In this document: one piece after another, positions 44,576 to 56,880 of the stretch
Numbering within the stretch: the stretch's first letter is position 1
Layout: every line of letters begins with the position of its first letter
NCBI GenBank assembly: GCA_946122785.1
Contig: CAMGYJ010000004.1
Span: 10,500,150 to 10,564,149 of the forward strand
Origin: Linum tenue
Taxonomy: Eukaryota; Streptophyta; Magnoliopsida; Malpighiales; Linaceae
Length of the DNA stretch: 64,000 bases
Reading direction: 5' to 3'
Translations under genes and position numbers: made by a program
The notes under the pieces: generated by a model
Told to the model about the DNA's origin: nothing
Database searches by the model: none
What the model saw: the letters and a program-made list of their open reading frames with translations, nothing else

Positions 44576-45511
44576 TGAGGCATCACACTGTTCGATCGAA
44601 TGAAAGTCAATCAAGCATGAATGATATTTCTAGTCCCATTGTAAACCACTAGGATGTTCAATCATTACACCTCAAAGGAGTGCAGATCTAATGTAAGTTC
44701 TCATCCGAATCGAAAAATAACAAAACAGAGGAAATCAAGCATCACACATATGAAAATAAATAAAAAAACGTATTAGACCAAATCATCGAGTTTACATGGT
44801 TAGAACCCCTAAGATTCACGTACCTAAGCAACTAAGGAACTTAGCCAGCCATGGGAAGGGGTTCCTGGATTTTCACCGATGGAAATGAAGCCACCAACAG
44901 ACCAACTAGAATCACCGCCTGGAAGAAAGAAACAGGCCCAGGGCAACCATTTTGGGCGTCGTTTTTCCCTCTTAAGTGGTCTCGTTCTAAGTCAGGAAGG
45001 TTGCTCTGGCAGCAGAGTAACAATCCTTCCTTGACCTCTCGTCTCCTCTTCCCAAGCTCTACCTCTATATCTCTATTTATAGATCTTCGATTAGGCTTTC
45101 TGGGGAGAACTTGCAGCTCATGTGCCATTCAGCCAATCAAAGTGCTCAAAACATGTGGCCAACGAATTAGGATGCTTCGGGATAACTTCTTGACGAAGTG
45201 GATGAGCTCCCTAAATTGGCATTGTAGCGCCTTTTCCTTCATCAAAATGGTGCTCCGGTGACATTTTACCCAGTAACTTGGTCTTGATGTCCCCTACTGC
45301 TTCCAAGCGGTCCACTAGACTACTTTTCCCGAAAAATGCACTTAAAGCTACCAAAAGCGCATCAATCGTACAAAAGCAATCCTAGGGTTGCTAGAACACA
45401 CTTGAAGCAATCATAGAATAAATCCAAGGTATTATGACAATAATGATGGGAAATGTATGCACTTTGGGTCACAATACGAGGGTCTAGAATATATACTTTC
45501 ACGTGTCATCA
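44576..45511 (-). repeat. LTR of the non-autonomous element (5' LTR in element orientation)
   Basis: Direct-repeat partner of 41706-42660. On the minus strand the sequence just inside reads AGATGGTGCTTCTACC; it could be the primer-binding site, but no tRNA match can be claimed. Confidence 0.65.
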
Positions 45512-46099
45512 ATGGTGGTGACCGCCACCGATGGTGAGGGAGATTTTTTTTTTTTTGAAAATTTTCTTCTTGGGATCTGTTGAATTGATGATGGGTAGGT
45601 TGTATATCAAATTAGAGGGTTAAATAGTCTTGTGTATTTGACTTGGATTGGGTGAATGGAAGTTTGAGAATTTAAGAGAAATTTTGAAAAGAAGATGAGG
45701 AAGGAAGGGATAAGATTTGAGTTGAGAGAAAGGAAGTGAGAAATGAGCGAAGGATGAAAATTTTGGGTTTTATAGTCCTTATGGGAGTGGCGTTCGGACT
45801 CGACAAAGAGCTTCTATGGTTGGTTAACCTGGTTTTCATCGGTTTCCTGCATTTTCATGTCAGTTCACTTACATGGATAGTACAAAAGTAAATTTCATAC
45901 ATCCATTCTTCACCAAATGCGTTCCTTTACTAGAACTCTTTAAAAATCTCCTTTGAAATGTATCACTATCCAAAGATAAAAACTCGTAATAAGCATCTTC
46001 CAGTAATAAACTTGAAATTTTCACAAAAGCAAACAAAATTTGAAAAAGAAAAGATAGAAATATATATATTATCCCATCGATAGTACATTTTATGTCTTT
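45512..46099. other. Interval between gypsy relics
   Basis: Purine-rich sequence with no supported gene (aaggaagggataag, gagagaaaggaag). It may be part of a gypsy non-coding region. Confidence 0.3.
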
Positions 46100-46990
46100 A
46101 AGTTTGACGCCATACATGGGCTGCCTCCCATGGAGTGCTCTTTCTTTTATGCCTTTAAACTAGGCATCATCGTGCTCCTTTTAGTTGGATGACCATTCAA
46201 GATCATATGTCGATCTATTGCTCCGTTCTCATGTGCTCTCCTTTGTTGGTTTAACTATATGTGGATTTAATCCGTTTTGACGATAAAAGCATATGAAGTC
46301 TTGATATGTTTTGCACTTCAGATCCTTTATCCTTTCTATCACCATTTTGAGTCTTGTACTGTTAAGCGAGGTGCCATTTGTGCTAGTTGTAAGCTGGTGG
46401 AGCTGGAACTACTTTGCCAGTCCATTTTAAATCTTGTTCGTAGTGATGAAAACTTTCTCAATCAGCGTCCTCAATTAGAGATCCCGATTTGATCTTGACC
46501 TCTATCTCTGGCTCCATCTTTTTATAGTTAGCCTCAAAATCACCATAACTGCATTCATGTTCGATGACCTTAACTTGCATATCCTTCACTATCTGATGCA
46601 TGATCTTTACTAATGTAAGGTGATATCTCCTCTTGCTACATCGATCTTTGCTCCGATAGTTGCAAGGATGGGTCTCCCAAAGAGTAGGAAATAAGTATCA
46701 TCAATTTTCATGTTGATCACTACGTAATCTCTAAAGAAGATGAATGGTCATACTTGGTGTAGCATACCAACCCTTGGTGAATTTATAGATTAATTCGCTT
46801 TGATGATGAATCAAGAATTTCAATCATACTCGAAGAAGTTGCAGCCTAATAAAATGGTTTAGGAAATTACTAATATTATGGAATAAAGGATCCGGGATTA
46901 CGAACAAAGCACAAGGTAGAAGATCCTTCCACAATCACGTAGGATTTTATGGAACTAAATTTGGAATCCAAATGAGCGAGATATGTCATT
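46100..46990 (-). pseudogene. Athila-like Ty3/gypsy relic with protease region, antisense
   Basis: The minus strand at about 46640-46720 reads MKIDDTYFLLFGRPILATIG and then AKIDVARGDITL. It matches the I-LGRPFLATAGA-IDV--G-L-L segment of the retropepsin domain in plant Athila/Tat elements. Stops and frameshifts surround it. The gggctgcctcccatggagtg motif at about 46118, antisense, is also typical of the region after pol in these elements. The reverse transcriptase and integrase are not recognisable. Confidence 0.55.
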
Positions 46991-47850
46991 TTGAAGTTAG
47001 CCCTCTACTATCGAAATAACGTTTGTAGCGAGATTAATTTGAGCACAACTTCTTCGTTTGAATTCAAAACGATGATCCATTTGTGGCCACACGATTGTGA
47101 CGGCAAGGAGAAAATTTTAGAGGCAACAATTCCTAACAAAAAGACCGTTCTAGAGGAAGTAAAAAAAGAACAGAACATGCTATGTAATCTAAATAATTTA
47201 AAAGGGTTTGAACGTTCTCAAGTCAAACATCCCAAGTCTGAAGGAATGGAAGGATAAGTTGCCTTTAGGCCTAGTCTGCAAACATGGAAAGACAATAAAG
47301 AAAAAGATTTTGAGGCCCTATTGAGAAGTGAAGGTGGGCTCTGGCCTGGTTGGGAAAGGAATAAAAGAAAGGGGAGATGGCTTTAGGCTTAGTTGGCAAA
47401 TAGAAAAGAAAGAGAAAGAAAGTGAGCGACAAGCTTAGCTTTCTGACAAAGAAGGAAAAGAGAATGTTGGAGCCCATATGGAGGAGAGCAATTCCTTCTT
47501 CTTGAATGGGTGACGAACAAATGAAGTGGAAGGGAGTCGGATAAGGATATAGATTTAAAAGAAGCCCGTTAAAATCTTTCCTAACAGGGGAGGACCTATG
47601 TTGTTGTAAGGGTATGCAGTTGACAACCCTTAATTCTAGATATGGGGCAAAAGATTATTGGAATCTTTTTTATTTTGGTGATAATAATATTGAACTCAAC
47701 ATCATTTGACATGGCTTGAAACTTGAATTGAATCTCTCTTTTATACTACAAATGATTATTGTTCCAAATTCATGAATTCTTATGGTCCTCTTTGAAAAAA
47801 AAAAACATTTAACAACCCAACTCCATCTCCATTTTTATCTGATGAAATAT
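46991..47850. other. Interval with no recognised gene
   Basis: The frame at 46991-47257 (88 residues) has no domain I recognise and may be gypsy-derived. Near-repeats of ggctttaggcttagttggcaaa-type words occur at 47260-47400. Confidence 0.3.
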
Positions 47851-47865
47851 CAATTTATGAATGAT

Positions 47866-47960
47866 TTCTTGGCTACATTTATTGGCGAGTCATAAAATAC
47901 ATAATTTGAATCATTCATGGCTACATTTATTGGCGAGTCATAAAATACATAATTTGAAAA
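47866..47960. repeat. Tandem duplication, about 46-bp unit, two copies
   Basis: The unit ggctacatttattggcgagt plus cataaaatacataatttgaa occurs twice in direct succession and the copies are essentially identical. Confidence 0.8.
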
Positions 47961-48063
47961 CACGTTTGATTTGTTGATCAAAATGATGACATTGTGCACA
48001 ATATGGATTAAAATTTTGTTATATTCTTGAACACCCTTAAAATAATTTCTGGGTCCGCCACTG
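47961..48063 (-). mobile_element. End of a 'cagtggcgga' type dispersed element
   Basis: On the minus strand this reads CAGTGGCGGACCCAGAAATT, then a run ending in ttcttgaacac complement. The same type of edge occurs at 8031 and 59775. The opposite end is not identified. Confidence 0.35.
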
Positions 48064-48169
48064 TTATCTACCGAAAACTTCTAGCCATCCATCTACCTCA
48101 TGTCATGTATGATAATGGAGAATGATGAGGGTGCCTTGAAATTGGCTCATTCTAATTACAACTTCCCAA

Positions 48170-49465
48170 TCGAAGGCTAAGTTTAACCAACAAATGGGTG
48201 TAGTATAGGGTAAATAAGTAATACAATTATCGAATCACAGGTCTCTAGATGTACCTTACTTCAGCTTAAGTTTTGTTATCTAGCCAACCAGGTTTAGTGA
48301 TTAAGAAGAAACTAACTAAAATAACCTAACTACTACCCTATCTAATTACAAGTTGTGGAGCTTCTTAGTTTGAATCCCCCTAATTCCATCATTTGGACCG
48401 AAGTTGCATACAATCCTAGCTCGATCGACTCAATACTTATATCGTTAGGAGGTCGGCTCCCTTGGTGATTGAAAAAGAATGATGTAGCAATGAATTGTTA
48501 TTATTCTATTCAACCTAGGAGAAGCATATACCGTCAAGAAATTGACCAAATCGAATCCCTTGGAGATTAACCCGGAAAGACATAGATTGCAGAGCGACCC
48601 TAATTGCCAAGAATGGGCCAAAAGAGGATTTTCTCCCACCTAGTTCAAAAACTCAAATGACATAAAATGGAATCACCACTCATGCAATTCATAAATAACA
48701 TCCTTCATATAGATAATATGAGTAATCAAACAAAGGATTTGTCACAAACATCAACATCGAACCAAAATCTAGCCCTACGGCTCATCATCTAAGAGAATAG
48801 GTCTAATTCATAGAGAAGAGGAGAGAGAATACAGTATAAGTTTAGAATCTTCCATCTTCATCTTCTAAGGGATGTTCTTAAAGATTCAATGGCGATTTGA
48901 TCCTCCAAAATAGCTCCTAGAACCCTCCTAGGTTACTCTCTCCCCCTAGAATCGCCCCTTGGGTGTTTTGGAGGTAAAACCCCCAACTCTCTTTGCTCAA
49001 AACCCATTGCTGTTAGTTTATACTCGTAGCAGTACAAGGATCATGGTTTTGGTGTTAACTTCACATTCAGTGTGCAATATTCACCTCAGCACAAAAGACA
49101 ACGTTTTGTGCACACTTCACGGTTTTGGTGTTATTTTCACTCCCTTAGAAGTGAAGTGTGCATAGCCCACGAGATGAACCTGCTGCTAGAAATTTGCTAT
49201 ATTCATGATTTGGGCGAGTTTTCACCCCCTTCGGGCGTGATCCTAACACCCAGCTCTTGAATCCTGCACAGATTCCACTTTTTGGCTCGTTTTGACCTCT
49301 GAATGTGACGAAACTCGTCCCCGACCTTCCCACGCATACTAGGATCTAAAATGTGACAAAAGAAGCACAACCTAGCATAAAGTAGGCCGAGGAACAACGA
49401 TTACCAAGTCAAACAATCTAGATATGAAGGGGTAAAATATGTATAAATGCGCTCGAATCAAACCT
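48170..49465 (-). mobile_element. Gypsy-type LTR, antisense, with internal sequence at 49466-50390
   Basis: The right border, gctcgaatca followed by aacctccccccacacacact and ttgcttgtccccaagcaaac, has the same layout as the border at 42660 (catca, then aaccccacacttga and cttgtccccaagcaaac). This identifies an LTR end with its polypurine tract on the minus strand. A block of ttcac/gtgaa palindromic words lies at 49050-49160. The left border is uncertain. The following 0.9 kb looks like the non-coding 3' internal part of the element, with gccatatgag and ccctca-ttt words and an (AAT)n microsatellite at about 50192-50222. Confidence 0.5.
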
Positions 49466-50193
49466 CCCCCCACACACACTTAAATGTTTGCTTGTCCCCA
49501 AGCAAACATGCCCAAACCAGTACAAATTGTCGGACAAAAAAAAAAATGGTATGTACTATCAATCATTGTTGGTGACTCAATAAAAATCAAAGTCGGGTTA
49601 CTTTACTTCCATCTTTTCGTGCCATGCACACTCTCGGTTGAGGACTTTGTCAATTAAGGAGGTTTAGACACTTCACGTTTGCACTGGGGGACTCGTAGAA
49701 TACATGTGAAAATCCAAGGAATCCATGGTGGTGTTCCCACTTTTTAAAAAAAGACTCAATTTTTTGATTATCAACTTAAATTTGGTCGCATATGGCCCTA
49801 TACTTTGCAACTTCGTAAATCAAGGCATATCTCCCTCTTGACCAAGAGCGAAATTAACATTGCATTCCCTTTCTCGACCCCTCACTTTGCAATTTTTCAA
49901 ATCAAGGCATATCTCCCTCATTTCCCGAGCACCATATCCCAACCCGTACTCTACATCTCAACGAGAGCCGAGGTGTCGTGATTCTCTAAAAGAGACTTTG
50001 TCTCATGCCATATGAGCCCGTGGAGGAGCGGTGTTTGGGGATGGAAGGTAGTAATAGATGACCGGGATGCTAGAAAGCTATTTGAACTCCAAACACATAC
50101 TTAATGGCACTTTGGACTGAGAGAAGAGCCCTTCGACGACTCAACTCAAACACTATGCCCGATTGCTCTCACGTTAGAACCTCAAATTTAAAA

Positions 50194-50224
<31 letters not shown>

Positions 50225-50394
50225 TTGGAGCACTTTTTGCAAATCATTTTTAAGTCCAAACTTGGAGAGTCCCGCACACATGTCCTAACCTCCATAACAA
50301 ACACTTTCACACAACCAAGAGGAAATCGAAATAAAATCACTCACTATCTATAATTTTCTTAACACCACAATATTCCCTATACTGCACACAGAGG

Positions 50395-51650
50395 TGTCAA
50401 TCGGGTGGGTTTGGGTTGGGTTCAATCGAGTTACGGGTTAGTTGAGTTTCTGGTTCATTGGGTTGCGGCTTAGTCAGGTTCGGGTTCAAAAGGGTTGTGG
50501 CTTAGTTGGGTTACGGATTCATCAGGTTACGAGTCAGTCAGGTTGTGGGTTCATCGAGCTGTGGATCAATCGAGTCACGGGTTGATCGAGTGATGAGTCG
50601 GGCGGGTTGCGAGCGGATCAGATTGCTTACTCTTTACTCGTTACAATTTACACTTTATTTATTATACTAATTTCAAACATTTTTCGCAATTCTTTTTAGA
50701 CAATTTGTTTCTACCTCATATTCATATATGTACTTGTAAAAGGTTTTTTGGTAGAATTACTCTGTCAAAGTGCAATATTACTTTTGTCTTCTTTTAGGTG
50801 ATTGAGTTATTGCAATTGTATGAGTTGACGTACCAAGTTTAACCCTCATTTCGAAATCAAAATTCAACTCAAACACAACTTAAATATGCCAAAGGTTTAC
50901 TCGGTGTTTGTAAAATAACAATCATGTAGTGCTGAAGTTGCAATAAAGTAGAAGCATAGAAAACATGTAGACAAATTAAGTGATTTTTCTAAACCAAATG
51001 ATTGTTGTAACAAATGGTTAATTTATTTAGTTATTACACCATAAAAAATTACATATATATTAATCTTCAAATTATATAATTCCATACCCTAAAAATAGTC
51101 AAACTAATAAGTTCATACAGTTAGATAAGTACGTTGTTTATCCGAAGTTCTTAAATTAGTTCATATAATGGGATTTAGGTTATGTGTACTATAATAGAAG
51201 CGATTGGCTTTATGATAAGATGACTTATGATAGATTCTCCTATAGACAATGTCTTAGCTACTATATGCTAAACTTTTAACTCATGATATGTTCCCAAATC
51301 TACTATTTCCAATATGTAATATGCCCTTATAAGACTATAATAAGATTTACTGTAGACAATGTCTTAGTCATTAAATGTTGAACTCCTAAATTGTCGTAAT
51401 TCATACGTAAACATTGTGATAATTAAATTGATAAGTAAATAAGTATATAATTTATAATGTAAAATAACACGCAATTGAGATAATTCTAGTGATATTATAT
51501 TGAAGATGAGATAACTCATAATAGGTTCTCAAAACTAATATATTCAAATAGTCATTCCATATAAGACTATTATATAGTTAATTAGTCATGCCCTCCATAT
51601 AAAATATAAATATTCATATTTGAAAGACTAAAAATTTTAAACACAGACTC
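50395..51650. mobile_element. Dispersed element with CGGGTTGCGGGT array, copy 2
   Basis: It begins gaggtgtcaatcgggtgggt, with about 230 bases of array, then acctcatattcatatatgta, tgttcccaaatctacta and acgtaaacattgtgataa in the same order as copy 1 at 14578-15900. The right boundary abuts the LINE fragment near 51650. No coding sequence or inverted ends were found, and the class is unknown. Confidence 0.45.
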
Positions 51651-54216
51651 ATGGTCGGGGATTGGTGTTTCGACGGGCTTGCGGTTTGCAGGGTCTCAAA
51701 TGCAAGATAAAAGTTTGGAATAAGGGGGTTTTTAGGGACTAGAACAAGACACTTGGGAAACTCACCGCCAAGGTTCAGGACACTAATCGGCAGGAAGAAT
51801 CTCAGACTCTCTCGGTTGATGAGGTGACTTCAAGAGATTGTCTTTTAGTCGAAATCAGGAAAGTGCTTGATCTTTTGGAGATATCGTGGAGGCAAAAGTC
51901 TCGGAGCTATGGTTGAACAAAGGGGACAGAAACACAGGGTATCTCCATAGAGCTGCCAACTACAAGCGTAAGGTTAATCGGATTGGAAACATTAAAATCA
52001 ACAACATTTTAATTGAAGGTAGGGAGAACGTTGCCTCCGGTATTGTTGGGTATTACAAAACTTTGTTTCAGGAGCAGATTCTTTAGAGGCCTTTCCCTAG
52101 TCTTTACAACCTTTTCAGACTCAGAGAGGCGGACCAGTGGGCTCTTAATTAACCCTTTTCGGAACAGAAGATCTAGGAAAGCATTGTTGATTGTGATGGG
52201 GGAAGGCACCTGGTCCGGATGGATTGACTTGGGAATTTTATTAGAAATGTTAGAGTTGGATCAAATCTAAAATCATCCTTGCCTTTGGCGATTTCTATAG
52301 TTCCGGGTACCTCCCAAACTACACCACTCATTCTTTCATTTGCTTAGTCCCCAAGAAAGATGTGGTGGAAAACACTAGGGATACGAGGCCGATTAGTTTG
52401 ATAGGAAATTGTAACAAACTTGTTAGCAAGGTCCTCTCACAAAAATTGGGTCCGTATCTTGTTTCCAAAAATCAGAAGGCTTTAGTTAAGGGAAGGCAAA
52501 TCACATATGCTGGGGGGATTATTGCTTTTGAACTTGTTGACAGCCGGAAAAAAGCAGGAAACCGGGTTTGATGTTCAAGCTGGATATTGAGAAGGCATTT
52601 GACAATGTAAATTGGAATTGCTTGTTTCTAATCCTCTCTCGCATGGGTTTCTCATAGTAGTGGTAGAAGTAGATTAAGGGTGCCATATGCAGTCCAAAAC
52701 TATCAGTGCTCGTTAATGGGGAGTCCAAAGGCTATTTCGACGCTCAGAAATGGTTGAGACAAGGTGATCCTTTGTCTCTTGGGCTATTCACTTTAGTCAT
52801 GGACGTGTTATCTTTTATTATCTCTAAGATCCGTGATAATGGGCAAAATAGTTGGGGTTTTCAAGAATGAAGAGGACGATAGTGGAGAGGTCACACACTT
52901 GTTGTTTGTTGATAACACGTTGATTTTTTGTGATGCGGCCTATGATCAGATTATTAACATTCTTGTCATTCTTGTGTGTTTTCAAGCTGTTACGGGTCTT
53001 AGAATCAATTTACAAAAAGTATTCATGTTCACTGTGGGCGATGTCCTAAACCCTGACTTCTTCGCATCTATTTTTGGTTGCCTTTGGAGTGGTTAAGTTT
53101 CTAAGTACCTGGGTTTTCCTCTTGGAGCAAAGCCTAATGTTGTATCTTTGTGGGATCCCATTGTGGATAACTACCAGAAGAGGCTTGAAGGGTGAAAAGG
53201 GAGGCACTTATCCCTTGGTGGTAGGTTGACTCTCAACAAAGCAGTGCTTTCAAGTCAGTCTGTATACTACTTTTGTCTTTTCAGAGCTCCTACTTCAGTG
53301 ATCAAATAGTTGGAAGGTATAGAGAGAAGGTTTGTTTGGAGTGGCATCGATGAAGTTCGAAAAATGTCGTTGGTGAGCTGGGATATCTTTAAAGCTCCTT
53401 CTTCTTAGGGAGGAATTGGGATTTTGGACCTTGCTTATTTTAATAGAGCTACGCTAGGAAAGTGGCTTTGGTGCTTCGCTACAGAGAGGGGGAGCTAGTG
53501 GAGGAGCCTCGTTAATTCTAAATATCCGAATCACTATTTGGACTAATGCATTGTACGATGTAGAAATGGTTTCTCAAGATCTGTCTGGGCCAACATCTCT
53601 AAGGAGTACAATTTTTTTGGAAGCTTACCAACATTGATTCGGGTAATGGTGCCTGGGTATCTATTTGGTATGATAGTTGGATTCCGGAGGCGGTGCTTGT
53701 TAATGCTTTCTCTGGAGTTGCCGCCGCCTTGAGCTCTCCGCACGTTTGGGTATCCAACGCCTTGTCCCTCTTAAGTGAGAATGTTTCTTGGCAAGTTCCT
53801 TTACACACTAATCTTAGAGGGGAGATGAGAGGGAGATAATTTTTTTAATGAATATGCTTAATACGACTGGTTCATGATGGGTGTCTAGCGGCCCTTCTAG
53901 GCATGTCTAGTTACCCAACCCAGACTTTACCTTTCCTATTCATTTTAAGTACAAGCACCTTTCGGACAAGACTGTTAAGGGAGTCCCAAATTTCATTTTT
54001 CGAGTCTATTTGGAGGCAACTTTTTCCAACAAAAACCTGCTCATTCCTTTGGCTTGTTGCTCACAAGCGTGTCCTTACTATTGACAATCTCAAGAAAATG
54101 GGCTGGTCTCTTGCTAACATGTGTGAGTTGTGCAATAAGGAAGAGGATATCATTGATCACATCTTTGTTCAATGTGAGTTCAGCAAGGAAGTGTGGAATA
54201 GATCAAGAAGGGCTTG

Positions 54217-56105
54217 TGATAACAACTAAATTTATGTTATTTACCCTTCAAATTGAGGTTTATTTCGTGCCAATTCATGTGCATAAAATGCTTAAACATC
54301 ATTAGTTGCATCCCTATTTCGTTTCTATTTGAATTTGATGCGATTTAGGGTGTGTTAGACGATATATGCGAATTAGGTACAAAACAAGGTCACAAGTATA
54401 GCAATGGGGCAGAAGACTGAAGATCGTGGCCTAGAAGTAAAGATCACGGCCGAGATCCAGGACCGCGAAGATAAGCTGAAGATCGCAGTCTGGAAGCCCA
54501 AGATCGCGGTCGCGAATTGGAGGGCACAACCAGGGCTGGCTATTTGGTCCCGTATTGTTTGGTTTTACCCGAAAACCGGACCATATAACCCGGACCGGGA
54601 CCGGACTGGGACCGGATAGCAAACAATCCAATCTCATATTCGGGCTTAGATTTGAGGTAAAAAACTCGGATAAAGACCGGATAAGAGACCCCCAACACCT
54701 AAAATCAAGATCAAATTGGGACCGGACCGGGTCAAGACCGGACCGAATCAAGACCGGACTGTATCCAATCCAATCTGTGGTCCTTATATTCCCGAAAAGA
54801 CCGGACTGGGACCGGATCAATTTGGTCCAATTTAACCGGACCGGACCGTATAGCCACCCCTAGGCACAGGGCACGAACTTTGCGAAGAAAGAGCCGAGGG
54901 AAAACAAAGAGTTTCCCCGGTCGAATCACGGTCACAGTGCATTTTGAACGCAAGAAAGATCACGGTCGTGCCTTGCGGATCACGACCGCGAATTCCACCC
55001 GCGATCTCCTCAATTCCGAAGGCCAGTACGACTACGTTTCAAGATCACGACCTCTCCTCTAAAGATCCCACCCGCGATCTTTGCCCTTCTGGCCGCAAAC
55101 TTGACCGTCCTTTGATTGCCTATAAATAGGAGACCCCTTTCCCCATTTTAGATGAGTTGATTTTGAGAGAAGAATTTCTTTTTGCAGAGTGAGAGAAGAG
55201 AGAGAACTGAAGGAAGGAGAAGAAGGAGAAGGAGCTAGAAAAGAGGAGGCATATTCCTCAACCTCAAGTCTTCTTCAATTTCTTCTATGTATCTACTTCT
55301 CTCCTTTATGGAGTAGTCCTCTAAGATACTAGGTTTTTGAACCCCAAACCCTAGTTTTATGGTTTACAATGTAGCATGGATATTTTAGGATTGGAATGAA
55401 TGAATGTGTTTATCTAGTTGATTCTATTGCTAGTCTATCTTTAATTGTGTTTGGGTAAGTCACCATGATCTTCTCTATTAGCCTACTTTACACTTCTATG
55501 CTTGGTATGGAGTTCTATTGTTAGACGAGTATGCGTCATCAAGCAAATCGAGGTAGATGTATGAATAGGGACCTAAGGTGGTCGACGCGATCAAACCCCT
55601 GCTATAGGTAGCCTTCCTAGATAGAACTCGAGATAAAACCTCGGTGTGGATGGTTGATAGTATCCATTGAAAGGATCTATGAGCTTAGTGCCCCAGATAC
55701 GATATCCTAGATCCAGGTGATTTTATATGGGTCTAGAGGAGGTGTACTCGGAGGTGTGTGGATAACCACAAAAGCCCACGGAAACGAGCTCACTCACCAT
55801 ATTCGATAACCCTAAGTATCTAGATCTACATAGTAGCCCCAGGCTAGGGTGTGGGATAGTTCCCCTGAAGTACCTGCTTTTAGCTTTATTCAGTCTTTAA
55901 ACTAGTGATTCCCTCAAATCCTCCACTCGAACCTCCAAAACCGATTAACTAATTAACAACTAGGTGGGAAGTAGGCTAGGGTACGAGAAATTGAGTAAAA
56001 TACCACCATAAGACAATGCCATCTTAGGTTAAAATTGGCTTAGGATGGGGTAGTTGTTGACATGTGCTAACCATTGACAATAATTTGCACGGACTCAAGT
56101 GAACA
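54217..56105 (+). mobile_element. Solo LTR of a Ty3/gypsy-type element inserted in LINE copy 3
   Basis: It starts TGATAACAACTAAATTTATG and ends AAGTGAACA. The 5-bp duplication GCTTG lies at 54212-54216 and 56106-56110, and the LINE reading continues on the other side. There is no internal retroelement sequence, so it is the product of recombination between two LTRs. A block of gatc-cgg / ccg-gatc words (54420-54520 and 54920-55080) precedes a TATA box, cctataaatagg, at about 55120. A GA-rich leader follows at 55160-55250. Its own length, without the MITE inside, is about 1.55 kb. Confidence 0.85.
54531..54862. mobile_element. hAT MITE inside the solo LTR
   Basis: The ends are CAGGGCTGGCTAT and ATAGCCACCCCTA, inverted repeats with two mismatches. 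An imperfect 8-bp duplication, GGCACAAC / GGCACAGG, lies at 54523-54530 and 54863-54870. The 332-base interior is made of alternating CCGGAC and GACCGG words and is non-coding. A truncated relative sits at 9796-10085. Confidence 0.82.
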
Positions 56106-56880
56106 GCTTGTGAAATCATTGAGGCCCGACAAGGTACATACTTGTAGGCTGTAGCCATTTCCAGGTGGTCAACTATTTCTACAGGAAACGTGGAGAGCTG
56201 GATCCAATATGGCGCGTTGCACGCTGTGTGCTAACAAATTTGGCTGGAAAGAAATCAACTAATTTGTAATGATACTCATGTGCAACTCAGGGTCGTTGCT
56301 CGCAAGGCTTTAAAGGACGCAATGGAGTGGCCTGTTGCACGTGGCAAGCTGGATAAAACTCAAGGAGCATAGTGGTTTGAAGAGAAGGTGCAGAGAATCT
56401 AGGCTATCGGATCTGTTATGGTAGTTTGCGGACTTTGCGCCACTATTGTGGCTTCATTCGGTGCATGTCCTGTGGTTTCATCTGTTGTGTTTTGTGCCGG
56501 AATGTGTGGCTTGGGGCCACTGTCTTCCCCTTCTTTGGCGAGGGAGCGCATGATGCTCGAGTCTTCCTAGTGGTGTTGTTGGAGGTGCCATTGTTAGTTG
56601 CTGAGTTGTTTCGGTCCTTTGTTTATGGTTGTTCTTTGTTTTCTTGTTTTGATATGAGAGAGGTGTTTCTCTCATCCCTTTCTGCTTGGCAAGAATGGTT
56701 CAGCCCATTAAGCTTGGCTGGTAGTTGTTCTTTACAGTTCGCTCGTTTTCCTTTTACTTTTCTCTTTGGGGTGGTACGATCCACTTTTTGGAGTTTTCCT
56801 TATGTTTTTGTGGCGATGAGTAGTTCAGCTCTTCTAGACTATCATCTCTTTGGATATTTGTTCTTTTTTAATTTTTGATC

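Larger units (their letters stand above)
41706..45511 (-). mobile_element. Non-autonomous LTR retrotransposon (LARD-like), antisense
   Basis: Two direct repeats of about 930-955 bases (41706-42660 and 44576-45511) are the LTRs. On the minus strand each starts TGATGA-AC-TGAAAGTAT and ends close to CCTCA, and they enclose 1.9 kb. A purine-rich tract (AAGTGTGGGGTTAT, minus strand) lies directly before the LTR at 41706-42660, so the element runs on the minus strand. The interior has no gag or pol coding. It holds a block of cacgggcgtg / cgtgaa palindromes (43750-43900) and frames without domains. The LTRs differ at many positions, so the insertion is old. No 5-bp target duplication could be verified. 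Confidence 0.65.
51650..56880 (+). mobile_element. Degenerate L1-type LINE, copy 3, interrupted by a solo LTR
   Basis: Landmarks in order are the linker (KVWNKGVFRD, then EISWRQKS at 51880), LNKGDRNTGYLHRAANYKRK at 51910-51970, RPISLIGNCNKLVSKVLSQK at about 52390-52450, [13 protein letters not shown] at about 52578-52616 and RQGDPLS. The polymerase box is VDNTLIFCD where the active type is ADDTLIFCD. The zf-RVT region (CELCNKEEDIIDHIFVQC) lies at about 54120-54180. After the solo LTR the same reading resumes with ALHAVC-QIWLERNQLI at about 56210-56260. Numerous stops make it inactive. It belongs to a group different from copies 1 and 2. The 5' end, with the endonuclease, is missing, and the 3' end near 56880 is approximate. 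Confidence 0.75.

Noticed and set aside
54431..54953. Overlapping frames with PDSKQSNLIFG and RSGLDPVRSQFDLD peptides
   Set aside because: The same peptides appear at 9731-10048 because both are copies of the hAT MITE. The frames are fragments of repeated CCGGAC words.
56426..56878. Open frame of 150 residues rich in F, C and L
   Set aside because: It lies in the 3' part of LINE copy 3, has no known domain, and its composition (Phe/Cys/Leu-rich) is what U-rich DNA gives by chance.
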